A stretch of 50,516 bases of DNA, taken from positions 1 to 50,516 of the forward strand of contig CAYQMF010000039.1 of NCBI GenBank assembly GCA_964418595.1, written 5' to 3'. Both the position numbers and the translations under genes were made by a program. The DNA is from CAYQMF01 sp964418595 (GTDB lineage Bacteria > Planctomycetota > UBA1135 > UBA2386). The notes beneath the pieces are model-generated. The model worked only from the letters and a program-made list of their open reading frames with translations. It was not told the origin of the DNA and ran no database searches. Below are positions 1 through 7,725 of the stretch, piece by piece (position 1 is the first letter of the stretch; the number at the start of each line of letters is the position of its first letter).

Positions 1-55
1 GCAGGATCAGCTTCGTCAGCATCGCGACGATCCTTCTCAGCTTCTCGTTCTCCAT
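1..55 (-). pseudogene. Duplicated 3' fragment of a four-helix-bundle (S23-type) gene
   Basis: These 55 bases are identical to 329-383, which is the C-terminal part of the four-helix-bundle gene at 309-671. Read on the minus strand they encode the same 18 residues, beginning MENEKLRRIV. The identity stops abruptly at 55/383. Beyond it lies unrelated sequence and then palindromic repeat copy A at 81. The window edge hides whatever follows to the left. The fragment could be the tail of a 5'-deleted second copy of the gene or the edge of a tandemly duplicated unit. The ATG at 55 is in frame, but an intact protein cannot start here without losing the first three helices. Confidence 0.7.
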
Positions 56-80
56 GAACGCGGAGGTCGGAGGTGGCGGA

Positions 81-268
81 GGCGGCGGCGGGTCGCGTTT
101 TCGGGCTCGGGCTCGCCACGCGGCGAAGCCGCGTGGCTGGCTCAGACTCGGGCTCGTACGGGCGCGGGGAGAAAGACGGGTCTCTCCCCGCGCCCGTACC
201 AGCCTGAGCCGGCCAAGCTGCTCTGCCGTTTGGCGAGCCCGAGCCCCAGCCCGAAAACGCGGCCCGCG
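81..268. repeat. Cloverleaf palindromic repeat, copy A (about 188 bp)
   Basis: This is a near-identical direct copy of 784-970. The outer arms (from about 95 and up to 259) can pair, enclosing three hairpins: a 9 bp stem with a GAA loop near 116-136, a long stem around the GGGCGCGGGGAGA/TCTCCCCGCGCCC arms, and a third stem near 212-234. Compared with copy B it has substitutions in the second half that break pairs (GTACCAG for GTACGAG, and changes in the last small hairpin), plus one extra A in the central loop. Copy A therefore looks like the more decayed one. It lies between the gene fragment at 1-55 and the stop of the four-helix-bundle gene at 309. Confidence 0.85.
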
Positions 269-308
269 CAAGCCCGATCATCCACCCACCGCGCCGCACT
301 CCTCACCG

Positions 309-671
309 CTACCCATCAGGAACGACGCGCAGGATCAGCTTCGTCAGCATCGCGACGATCCTTCTCAGCTTCTCGTTCTCCATCTCGATCTGCCGAGTGT
401 CCCCGAGCTGCAACGCCTGGCAGATGTCGAGCGCCGCAGCGCACTCGGTCGCCGATCGGCGCGCAAGCCGGTAGAAACGGGCCTTCTCCGCGACGCTGAA
501 CTCACCAGCGCCCTCTGCCGTGTTGAGGCAGATCGATATGGAGGCGCGGCGGAGTTGATCTGCCAAGGCGCTCCGGCCCGGCGGCATCGCGATGGCCATC
601 TGCTCGGCCACGATGACGAACTCGAGCGCCAGACGGTACGCATCCAACTGACGATGGTCGAAGTCTCGCAT
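309..671 (-). CDS. Four-helix-bundle protein, S23/IVP (Avd-like) family
   Basis: A 120-residue protein with the family's usual length and signature: an N-terminal F-x-x-x-x-L-x-x-Y stretch, then GRSALADQLRRASISICLN and AEGAG around residues 28-54, then ARRSATECAAALDI in the third helix. The family is known from intervening sequences inside 23S rRNA genes (S23 proteins) and from the Avd accessory protein of diversity-generating retroelements. Members are basic, assemble into barrels and are thought to bind nucleic acid. The start at 671 is chosen because AGAGGG precedes the ATG and because upstream residues look non-coding. No reverse transcriptase, variable repeat or rRNA gene lies nearby, so it is a stand-alone member. 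It sits between two direct copies of a long palindromic repeat, and its 3' part is duplicated at 1-55. The cellular role is unknown. Confidence 0.85.
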   Translation of the reverse strand: MRDFDHRQLDAYRLALEFVIVAEQMAIAMPPGRSALADQLRRASISICLNTAEGAGEFSVAEKARFYRLARRSATECAAALDICQALQLGDTRQIEMENEKLRRIVAMLTKLILRVVPDG

Positions 672-783
672 TGCCCTCTGTGGCCCCGACCACGCACGCG
701 GTGACGAGCTTTCAGGCGGTTTCCGTCGCCTCGCACAGCACTCCAACGGCCTCCTCGCCGCGCTCACGTAGGGAAGCGGAAGC

Positions 784-970
784 GGCGGCGGCGGGTAGCG
801 TTTTCGGGCTCGGGCTCGCCACGCGGCGAAGCCGCGTGGCTGGCTCAGACTCGGGCTCGTACGGGCGCGGGGAGAGGACGGGTCTCTCCCCGCGCCCGTA
901 CGAGCCTGAGCCGGCCAAGCGGCTCTGCCGCTTGGCGAGCCCGAGCCCCAGCCCGAAAACGCGGCCCGCG
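784..970. repeat. Cloverleaf palindromic repeat, copy B (187 bp, well-paired)
   Basis: A four-way-junction fold can be drawn. The outer stem pairs 799-818 with about 937-961. Hairpin 2 has 9 bp arms 819-827/831-839 and a GAA loop. Hairpin 3 has perfect 20 bp arms 856-875/885-904, extended below by GGCTCAG and CTGAGCC. Hairpin 4 has 9 bp arms 914-922/928-936 with a CTCTG loop. All arms of the three hairpins are exact complements, which implies selection or recent spread. It lies just past the stop of acs (1003) and 112 bp upstream of the four-helix-bundle start. It may also serve as the acs transcription terminator, although no clear U-tract follows. The flanking stretches 672-783 and 971-1002 show nothing else recognisable. 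Confidence 0.9.
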
Positions 971-1002
971 GATGCGAGGAGCGAATCCGACGGCGCTCGC
1001 CC

Positions 1003-2937
1003 CTACGCCTTCCTCCCCTCCACGATCTTCGCCACCACCGCCGGCTCCGCCAACGTCGAGATATCCCCCAGCTCCTCCGTCCTGCCCTCCGCGATCTTCC
1101 TCAGGATCCGCCGCATGATCTTCCCCGACCGCGTCTTCGGCAGCCCCGCCACGATCTGGATGTGATCGGGCGTCGCGATCGCGCCGATCACTTCGCGCAC
1201 CTTCGCCTTCAACGCCACGACCAGCTTCTCGTCCTTCGCCGCAGCCTCCGCGTCGCCACGCGGGATCACGTACGCATAGATCCCCTGGCCCTTGATGTCG
1301 TGCGGGCACCCGACCACCGCCGCTTCCGCCACCGCCTCGTGCGCCACGAGCGCGCTCTCGATCTCCGCGGTGCCGAGCCGATGGCCCGACACATTCAGCA
1401 CGTCGTCGACGCGCCCTGTGATCCAGTAGTAGCCGTCCTCGTCGCGACGGCAGCCGTCGCCGGTGAAGTAGTAGCCCGGGTACGTCGAGAAGTACGTCTG
1501 CACGAAGCGCGCGTGGTCGCCCCAGATCGAGCGGGCCTGCCCCGGCCAGCTCGCCTTCAGGCACAGGTTCCCGGACACCCCGTTGCCTTCGAGCACCTTG
1601 CCGTTCTCGTCGACGAGCAGCGGCTGCACGCCGAAGAAGGGCAGCGTCGCCGAGCCCGGCTTGCAGGGGGTCGCGCCGGGCAGCGGCGTGATGAGGATGC
1701 CGCCGGTCTCCGTCTGCCACCACGTGTCGACGACCGCGCAGCGTTTGTCGCCGACGACGTCGTGGTACCACTGCCACACCTCCGGGTTGATCGGCTCGCC
1801 CACCGACCCGAGCACGCGCAGCGTCTTGCGCGAGTGCTTCTTCACCGGCGCGTCGCCGGCGCGCAGGATCGCGCGCAGCGCGGTGGGCGCGGTGTAGAAG
1901 ATGTTCACCTTCAGGTCGTCGACCACCTGCCAGTAGCGGCTGGCGTCGGGATACACCGGCACCGACTCGAACATCACCGTCGTCGCACCGTTGGCGAGCG
2001 GGCCGTACACGATGTAGCTGTGCCCGGTGATCCAGCCGACGTCGGCGGCGCAGAAGTAGACCTCGCCCTCCTGGTAGTCGAAGACGTAGCGGTGCGTGGT
2101 CGCGGCGTACACGAGATACCCCGCGGTGGTGTGCATGAGCCCCTTGGGCTTGCCGGTGGACCCCGACGTGTAGAGCACGAACAGCGGGTCCTCGCTGTCC
2201 ATCCACTCGATGGGGCACTGGCCGCGATGGCGCGCCTGCTCCTCGTGCAGCCAGAGGTCGCGGCCGTCGCGCATCGGCACCGCGGCGTCGGTGCGCTTCG
2301 CCACCAGCACGCAGGCGACGTTGGTGCCCTCCACCGCGGCATCGACGGTCTTCTTGAGCGGGATCACCTTGCCGCCGCGCAGGCCTTCGTTCGCGGTGAT
2401 GACCACGCGGCAGTCGGCGTCCTCGATGCGGCCGCGCAGCGACTCGGCCGAGAAGCCGGCGAACACGACGCTGTGGATGGCACCCAGGCGTGCGCACGCG
2501 AGCATCGCGTAGGCCAGCTCCGGGATCATCGGCATGTAGAGGCACACGCGATCGCCCTTGCGCACGCCGTTGGCGCGCAGCACGTTGGCCATGCGGTTCA
2601 CCTCGAAGGACAGCTCGCGGTAGGTGATGCGGCGGTACTCACCCGGCGCGTCGGCAGCCCACACGATCGCGACCCGATCGCCATGCGCGGCGACGTGGCG
2701 GTCGACGCAGTTGTAGGCGACGTTCAGCTTGCCGCCGACGAACCACGCGATGTCAGCGCTGCCGAAGTCGCCGGCGACCACCTCGCGGTAGGGCTGGAAG
2801 AAGTCGATGCAGGCCGCCTGTTTGCGCCAGAACCCCGCCGGGTCTGCGCACGCCTCGGCGTGCATGCGGTGGTAGTCCCCGAGGCTGCGGACGTGGGCAC
2901 GGGCGGCGATCGCGGGCTTGGGGTCGATGACGGTCAT
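1003..2937 (-). CDS. acs: Acetyl-CoA synthetase (AMP-forming)
   Basis: A 644-residue protein of normal family length that activates acetate to acetyl-AMP and then acetyl-CoA in the cytoplasm. The adenylation P-loop-like motif YTSGSTGKPKG is present, followed by WWQTETGG, the hinge/A8 region TGRVDDVLNVSGHRLGTAE, and the C-terminal KTRSGKIMRRILRKIA, whose SGK lysine is the conserved acetylation-controlled residue in this family. The ATG at 2937 is used because the protein then begins MTVIDPKP, directly before recognisable N-terminal sequence (HRMHAEACADPAGFWRKQA). The open frame extends upstream only through the lipoprotein gene's other frame. It lies 16 bp downstream of the lipoprotein stop, so the two are probably co-transcribed. 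Confidence 0.97.
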   Translation of the reverse strand: MTVIDPKPAIAARAHVRSLGDYHRMHAEACADPAGFWRKQAACIDFFQPYREVVAGDFGSADIAWFVGGKLNVAYNCVDRHVAAHGDRVAIVWAADAPGEYRRITYRELSFEVNRMANVLRANGVRKGDRVCLYMPMIPELAYAMLACARLGAIHSVVFAGFSAESLRGRIEDADCRVVITANEGLRGGKVIPLKKTVDAAVEGTNVACVLVAKRTDAAVPMRDGRDLWLHEEQARHRGQCPIEWMDSEDPLFVLYTSGSTGKPKGLMHTTAGYLVYAATTHRYVFDYQEGEVYFCAADVGWITGHSYIVYGPLANGATTVMFESVPVYPDASRYWQVVDDLKVNIFYTAPTALRAILRAGDAPVKKHSRKTLRVLGSVGEPINPEVWQWYHDVVGDKRCAVVDTWWQTETGGILITPLPGATPCKPGSATLPFFGVQPLLVDENGKVLEGNGVSGNLCLKASWPGQARSIWGDHARFVQTYFSTYPGYYFTGDGCRRDEDGYYWITGRVDDVLNVSGHRLGTAEIESALVAHEAVAEAAVVGCPHDIKGQGIYAYVIPRGDAEAAAKDEKLVVALKAKVREVIGAIATPDHIQIVAGLPKTRSGKIMRRILRKIAEGRTEELGDISTLAEPAVVAKIVEGRKA

Positions 2938-2953
2938 GGTCTTGTGGCTGATC

Positions 2954-4030
2954 CTACGGCAGGCGCACGCGCAGGCGTACGCGCCCGCCGCTGCGCGAGC
3001 CGGTGAGCGAGAACTCAGGCGCCGTGCCCGCGACGCGCAGGCCGACCGGCTGTGCGTCGAGCGGCTGGCGCGCCTCAGGCACCTCGCCGAAGGTGAAGCG
3101 GACGACACCGTCGTCGAGCGCGACGTGCACGCTGCCGAACGCGACCCACCCGGCACCGCGCGCGACGGCGAAGGTGTCGAGCGCCGCCTCGACCGCGATC
3201 GCGTCGCGCACGCCGCAAGCGGCGAAGCCGAAGCCGGCCCCCGTCGCCACGACGACCCGACCATCGAGGCACTCGAGCGCATCGACCGCAGCGTGCAGCT
3301 TGCTGCCCTGGATGAACTGCTGCAGCGCAGCGAGCGGACCCTCGCTGCCGTCCGCGATCAGCTCGCGGATCCCGGCGGCGATGACGTTCGGCGCGAGCGT
3401 CGCCTGGGCCACGACCAGCGCCGGCGACGGCACGTCGGGGACCGGCGCCGGCAGCTCCGTCTGCGCGAGGCACGGGAGCAGCCCGCGCGCGGCGTCGCCC
3501 GACGCCAGGACCGCGGTGATCACGCGCGCGTCCGCGTTGTCCGACTCCACCAGCGCCCACTCGAACGCGTCCAGCCGCAGCGCCTGCCAGACGCGCTGTT
3601 CGACGAACTTGCGCAAGCCCGCGACCTGCGCGTCGCCCCCGCCGAAGGATGGCAGCGCTTCGCGCGCGGCGTCGAGCGTCTGTTGCAGGTCGAAGAACAG
3701 GTGCGCGCCGGCGGGGGTCAGCTCCCGCGCCGCCGCCACGAAGTGCTGGTTGGCCGCGAGCGAGGACCAGCCCACCTGCTCCGACGGGCCCGCCCACGCG
3801 CGCACGCCGGCCGGGCCCGCGGGCAACGCACGCAGCCCGATGCGCTCGATCGGCAGCGTGGCCATGAGCCGCATCGCCACGGGGTCGAACTCGCCCCACC
3901 ACACGACGGCAGTGTGGCCCGGCAGCTCCGCCGCGAACGCGGGCAGCGCCGCCCCGCCGGGGCCTTCGCCGCAGGCGCCCGCGAGCGCCACGAGCGCCCC
4001 CGCACAAGCGAGGGTCAGGCGCCCAGCCAC
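2954..4030 (-). CDS. Putative lipoprotein of unknown function
   Basis: A 358-residue protein starting with GTG at 4030. The start is placed there because it gives a short lipoprotein signal (VAGRLTLACAGALVALAGAC) with lipobox LAGAC at residues 16-20. It overlaps the pepA stop by 16 bp. The rest is alanine-rich with alternating hydrophobic strands and helices (for example HTAVVWWGEFDPVAMRLMA and the later GRVVVATGAGFGFAACGV). The layout resembles large solute-associated or DUF3352-like exported proteins, but I do not recognise a family. It ends just before acs. I infer attachment to a membrane facing the periplasm. No catalytic motif is visible. Confidence 0.75.
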   Translation of the reverse strand: MAGRLTLACAGALVALAGACGEGPGGAALPAFAAELPGHTAVVWWGEFDPVAMRLMATLPIERIGLRALPAGPAGVRAWAGPSEQVGWSSLAANQHFVAAARELTPAGAHLFFDLQQTLDAAREALPSFGGGDAQVAGLRKFVEQRVWQALRLDAFEWALVESDNADARVITAVLASGDAARGLLPCLAQTELPAPVPDVPSPALVVAQATLAPNVIAAGIRELIADGSEGPLAALQQFIQGSKLHAAVDALECLDGRVVVATGAGFGFAACGVRDAIAVEAALDTFAVARGAGWVAFGSVHVALDDGVVRFTFGEVPEARQPLDAQPVGLRVAGTAPEFSLTGSRSGGRVRLRVRLP

Positions 4031-5496
4031 CGCAGCAGCATGCGCACCGCGGTGCCGGTCGCGCCCGACGTGTAGTAATCCTTCGCCTCCGCGCCCCAGG
4101 CCGTCCCCGCGATGTCGATGTGCGCCCACGGCACGTCCCCCGCGAAGTACGAGAGGAACGCCGCCCCGGCGATCGTGCCCGCGCCCGCCGCCGGGCTCGC
4201 GAGGTTGGCGAGGTCGGCGAACTTGCTCTTGGTCTGCTGCTTGTGCACGTCCCACAGCGGCAGTTGCCAGAGCGGCTCGTCGGCGGCCTTGCCCGCCGCG
4301 ATCAGCTCGTCGATCAGCTTCTGGTCGTTGCCCATGACCGCCGCGACCTCATGCCCGAGCGCGGTGATCACCGCACCGGTGAGCGTGGCGAGGTCGACGA
4401 TGCGATCGGGCGCGAAGGTCTTCTTCGCCCAGCCGATGGCGTCGGCCAGCGCGAGGCGTCCCTCGGCGTCGGTGTTGAGGATCTCGATCGTGTGCCCGTC
4501 GAACGCGCGCACCACGTCGCCCGGCCGCTGCGCCGTGCCGCTCGGCATGTTCTCGGCCGCCGGGATCACGCCGACGACGCGCACCTTGCGCTTGCTGCCC
4601 TTCAGCGCCCCCGCCGCGAGCGCGTGGAACAACCCGAGCACGGCGCCGGCGCCGCACATGTCGTAGCGCATCTCGTCCATCTTCGCGGCCGGCTTGATGC
4701 TGATGCCGCCGGAGTCGAACGTGAGCCCCTTGCCGACGACGCAGATCGTTTCCTTGGCGCCGGCAGGACGATAGTCGAGCGCGATGAGCTTGGGCGGCAG
4801 CGCGCTGCCCTGCGCAACGCCGAGCAGCGCCCCCATCTTCAGGCGCCGCATGGCGGCGGCTTCGAGCACGTTGACGCGCAGGCCGGGACGCGCGAGCCGG
4901 CGCGCCTCCGCCGCGAGGCGCTGCGGCGTGACCAGGTTGGCGGGCGCGTTCTCGAGATCGCGCGCGAACGCCACCGCGCCCGCGGCGAGTTGGCCGGCGG
5001 CGAAGCCGCGCGCGAACGCGGCGCGGTCCTTCCCGGCGAACGCCACCGTCGCCTGCTGCGCGAAGCGTGCCTTGGCCTTCTCGCGCCGCGGCGCCTCGTG
5101 GCGGTGCGCGCCGAGCAGGATCCCCTCCGCGACCGCGCGCCCGACGTCCTCGGCCGCGAGGTCGCCGGGCGCGTCGCCCAGCGCAAGGACGAAGCTCTTC
5201 ACCTCCGCGCGCTCCGCGTGCGCCTGGGCGACCGCCGCCACCCGTCGGATCCGATCGACGGTCACCGCCTTCGCCTTGCCGAGGCCGACCGTGAGCAGGC
5301 GCGGCCAGGCCTTCACGCCGGTGTGGAAGGTTGCCACCCGCCGGTACTCCACCTTCAGGTCCCCGGTCTTGCGCGCCGCGGCAAGCGACGCAGCGAGATC
5401 GCGATGGCCACGCGGCGAGGAGTCATCGATCACGAGCGAGACAGCGAGGTCCGCCGCAGGCAGACGACCTGCCGCGGGAGCAAGGCGAAGCTTCAT
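4015..5496 (-). CDS. pepA: Leucyl aminopeptidase (M17, cytosol aminopeptidase)
   Basis: A 493-residue, two-domain metallopeptidase that removes N-terminal residues from peptides in the cytoplasm. The catalytic C-terminal domain carries VGKGLTFDSGGISIKPA (metal-binding Lys and Asp), MRYDMCGAG, and the signature NTDAEGRLALADAI, whose Asp and Glu bind the two metals and whose Arg is catalytic. The ATG at 5496 gives an N-terminus MKLRLAPAAGR, in line with the family. The upstream in-frame extension to 5580 is unsupported. It is followed with a 16 bp overlap by the lipoprotein gene, which suggests translational coupling. In other bacteria PepA can also bind DNA, for example at Xer sites; nothing here shows that. 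Confidence 0.96.
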   Translation of the reverse strand: MKLRLAPAAGRLPAADLAVSLVIDDSSPRGHRDLAASLAAARKTGDLKVEYRRVATFHTGVKAWPRLLTVGLGKAKAVTVDRIRRVAAVAQAHAERAEVKSFVLALGDAPGDLAAEDVGRAVAEGILLGAHRHEAPRREKAKARFAQQATVAFAGKDRAAFARGFAAGQLAAGAVAFARDLENAPANLVTPQRLAAEARRLARPGLRVNVLEAAAMRRLKMGALLGVAQGSALPPKLIALDYRPAGAKETICVVGKGLTFDSGGISIKPAAKMDEMRYDMCGAGAVLGLFHALAAGALKGSKRKVRVVGVIPAAENMPSGTAQRPGDVVRAFDGHTIEILNTDAEGRLALADAIGWAKKTFAPDRIVDLATLTGAVITALGHEVAAVMGNDQKLIDELIAAGKAADEPLWQLPLWDVHKQQTKSKFADLANLASPAAGAGTIAGAAFLSYFAGDVPWAHIDIAGTAWGAEAKDYYTSGATGTAVRMLLRWLGA

Positions 5497-5654
5497 GCGC
5501 GCGCCGGTGTACCGGTACCGCCGCCACGGCGAAAGGCCGCTGTCCACCGACGCAGCCACCCACGGGCCCAGCCGCACCACCCAGCCACCCGCCTGCTGAG
5601 CTGCGCCGCGCCAGCGGCGTCAGCTCCTGCACGCCTTCGACACGTCTCCCTCGC

Positions 5655-6323
5655 CTAATAATCGAGCTTCTTCAGCAACGGATGCTGCGACGCCCGCCCC
5701 ACTTCGTACTTGTAGCCCTCCTCGGGCTCCTCCGGGTAGCCGTGCTTCTTCAGCTCCAGGAGGTCGAGTTCGCGCACGTTGCCGTCGCCGACCAGGACGT
5801 TGATCGAGCCGCCAGCGAAGGCCGGGCCGAACTCGTTGTCGTCGGCGATCCACGCCTCGTTGCCGGAGTCGAGCTTGCCGCTCAGGTGCTCCTTGGCGCG
5901 ACCGGCGTACGCCGTGTCGAGCGAGGACAGGCTGCCGAAGTCCTTCCAGATGTCCTTCGGCTCCTCATCGCGCAGCTCCGCCTGGCGCTGGTCGTTGAGG
6001 CCCGGCGTGAAGTAGCGGTCGCGGTTCTCCGGGGTCTTGTCGGTGACGATCCCCTCGACCCACGGCGCCAGCACGAACTTGTGGCCGCCCTCCTTGGGGA
6101 AGCGCTTGTAGCGCTGGCGGTAGATGTCCAGCGTCTGGTAGTGCCACTTGAGGTTGGCCTTGTCCGCGAAGATGTACGCCGTCTCGCGGGCACCGATGAT
6201 CTGCGGCAGGAGCACGACCATCAGGATCGAGAGGATCCCGATCACCACCAGCAGTTCGATCAGGGTGAAGCCAGCGCGGGAACCGCGCGCGGCCAGGGCG
6301 GCCGCGGGGAGGGTGTCTTTCAT
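5655..6323 (-). CDS. Prepilin-type pseudopilin (GspG/DUF1559-like)
   Basis: A 222-residue protein with a type IV prepilin signal: a short leader ending RGSRA, then G-FTLIELLVVIGILSILMVV (residues about 18-37). The GF junction is the predicted cleavage and methylation site, and the Glu at +5 is present. The C-terminal part has SINVLVGDGNVREL, resembling the H-X9-DG-type ending of planctomycete DUF1559 pseudopilins. It is expected to sit in the inner membrane and be processed by a PilD-like peptidase not present in this window. The ATG at 6323 was chosen over a GTG at 6353 because it leaves a normal-length leader. It is separate from the large pseudopilin operon, lying between the HEAT lipoprotein and pepA. 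Confidence 0.9.
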   Translation of the reverse strand: MKDTLPAAALAARGSRAGFTLIELLVVIGILSILMVVLLPQIIGARETAYIFADKANLKWHYQTLDIYRQRYKRFPKEGGHKFVLAPWVEGIVTDKTPENRDRYFTPGLNDQRQAELRDEEPKDIWKDFGSLSSLDTAYAGRAKEHLSGKLDSGNEAWIADDNEFGPAFAGGSINVLVGDGNVRELDLLELKKHGYPEEPEEGYKYEVGRASQHPLLKKLDY

Positions 6324-6435
6324 GGGGTCTTCGAGCGGGAGGCGCTGCGTCACGTGACGGTGCGCCGCCAGGAATCCCCCAGTCTATGCCCGACCCCGCG
6401 CCGGCGTCCTTTGCTTTCTTCGGCGCGCGGTGCGC

Positions 6436-7161
6436 CTACTTCCCGCTGCCCGCGCCGTCGACCGAGCCCTTGCCGGGCACGGCGTCGGCCTGCGGCGGCA
6501 TCGGCTTGGTCTCGCCGGCCGGAGCCGCGGGCGTCCCCTGCGTGGCACCCTCCAGGGTCAAACCATGCGCCTGCGCATACGTGCCGGCGAAGAACGGGTC
6601 GCTGTACTGCCCTGCCCACCACTCGCGCCAGCGCAGCACGGAGCGCTGGCGGACGTTGATGTCGTCGGAGAGATGGTCGTAGCCGAAGTCGCGGCCGGTC
6701 GCCGTCTTCAGCGCTTCATGGCAGCTGTAGCGGACGGTCGTGCGCTCCGAGTCGAGCCCCTCGATGAGGGCCGGCGCGTGCTGGATGTCGCCCATCAGCA
6801 CCAGCGAGCGCGCCACTTCGAGGCGCACGCTCGGGGTCTGATCACCCACCGCGGCGTTGAGCGCCGGGATCGTGCGCCGGTCGCCGATCCGGCCGAGGAC
6901 CCACGCGCAGTTGGAGCGGACCTTCGGCGCGCTGTGCTTCAGGCCGTCCATGAGGAAGGGAATCGCCTGCTCACCGCTCTGGCTCAGCCAGAGCAGGTTG
7001 TCGAGCAGCTCGCCCCGATTCTGGAACTCGATCTCCGCCACGCGGCGCGAGATCTCGCCCGACATCAGGGGGTTGGCCTTCACGAACGGAGACTCGGGCG
7101 CACTCGTCGAGCACCCGACGAACAGGGCCAAAGTCACGGGGATGATCGCCTGCAGCCTCAT
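6436..7161 (-). CDS. HEAT-repeat lipoprotein
   Basis: A 241-residue protein. The first 17 residues (MRLQAIIPVTLALFVGC) form a lipoprotein signal with lipobox LFVGC. From about residue 40 to 150 there are helical repeats of HEAT type, seen in LKHSAPKVRSNCAWVLGRIG, GDQTPSVRLEVARSLVLMG and SERTTVRYSCHEAL, each with the typical Val/Arg and Leu spacing. The C-terminal 40 residues are rich in Pro, Ala and Gly. The start at 7161 is supported by GAGAGGT a few bases upstream. HEAT repeats usually mediate protein contacts; the partner is unknown. It lies 112 bp upstream of the pseudopilin gene in the same direction, so a link with pilus assembly is possible but unproven. Confidence 0.88.
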   Translation of the reverse strand: MRLQAIIPVTLALFVGCSTSAPESPFVKANPLMSGEISRRVAEIEFQNRGELLDNLLWLSQSGEQAIPFLMDGLKHSAPKVRSNCAWVLGRIGDRRTIPALNAAVGDQTPSVRLEVARSLVLMGDIQHAPALIEGLDSERTTVRYSCHEALKTATGRDFGYDHLSDDINVRQRSVLRWREWWAGQYSDPFFAGTYAQAHGLTLEGATQGTPAAPAGETKPMPPQADAVPGKGSVDGAGSGK

Positions 7162-7327
7162 GGTTACCTCTCGGTCGGTGCGCGTGTCTCGCGCCGGTTC
7201 CCCGCTGCTATCGGTCGGTCGCCTTCGCCACCTTGAGGGAGATTCCAGCAACCGCGGCGCTGCCGTCCGCGACCCCGTGCTTTCGGCAAGGCGAATGCGA
7301 GAACGGCACGGTCCATGGCGCCTTGGG

Positions 7328-7403
7328 TTTCGGGCGGCCGGACGCTACCGCTACACTCCCCACCCGCCCGGACCGGGCGGCTAGCAACTCAAACTCGGAG
7401 GAA
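7328..7403 (+). promoter_or_regulatory. Probable promoter, leader hairpin and RBS of the HU gene
   Basis: A -10-like TACACT at 7352-7357 follows a weak TTTCGG (7328-7333) with 18 bp between them. Immediately downstream a 7 bp GC stem (CCGCCCG 7364-7370, CGGGCGG 7374-7380, loop GAC) lies in the predicted 5' leader. A strong CGGAGGAA ribosome-binding site follows at about 7396-7403, before the ATG at 7410. The hairpin ends about 15 bp before the RBS and could influence stability or early termination. This is seen in sequence; its function is inferred. Confidence 0.45.
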
Positions 7404-7409
7404 CCAAGA

Positions 7410-7691
7410 ATGAACAAGGCTCAACTCATCGACGAGGTCCAGAAGGCCCTGGGCGCCGACTGCACGCGGGCGCACGCCGAGCGCGCCCTGAACACCGTCC
7501 TCGACTGCATCCAGGCCGGCCTCTCGGCCGGCGAATCCGTCCAACTCACGGGCTTCGGCAACTTCCAGGTGAAGGACCGCGCCGCCCGCACGGTGCGCAA
7601 CCCCCAGACCGGCGAGCCCATCCAGGTCGCCGCGACCCGGGCGGTGAGCTTCAAGCCCGGCGCCGGGCTCAAGCAGGCCGTCGCGGGCTGA
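7410..7691 (+). CDS. HU/IHF-family DNA-binding protein
   Basis: A 93-residue histone-like protein of typical family length. MNKAQLIDEVQKALG begins the dimerising helices. TGFGNFQVKDRAARTVRNPQTGEPIQV spans the beta-arm, with the R-N-P-Q-T-G-E-P signature whose proline intercalates DNA. FKPGAGLKQAV closes the fold. It bends and compacts DNA as a dimer. The ATG at 7410 has a strong RBS (GGAGGAA) 7 bp upstream. Two cysteines (around residues 17 and 31) are unusual for HU. It is monocistronic, facing mnmA tail to tail with only about 34 bp between the stops. Confidence 0.95.
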   Translation: MNKAQLIDEVQKALGADCTRAHAERALNTVLDCIQAGLSAGESVQLTGFGNFQVKDRAARTVRNPQTGEPIQVAATRAVSFKPGAGLKQAVAG

Positions 7692-7725
7692 GACCGGAGC
7701 ACGGCCGGGGCCGCGGGCCTCGAGG

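Noticed and set aside
1..970. Diversity-generating retroelement
   Set aside because: An Avd-like protein is present, but there is no reverse transcriptase and no template/variable repeat pair with adenine-specific differences in the window.
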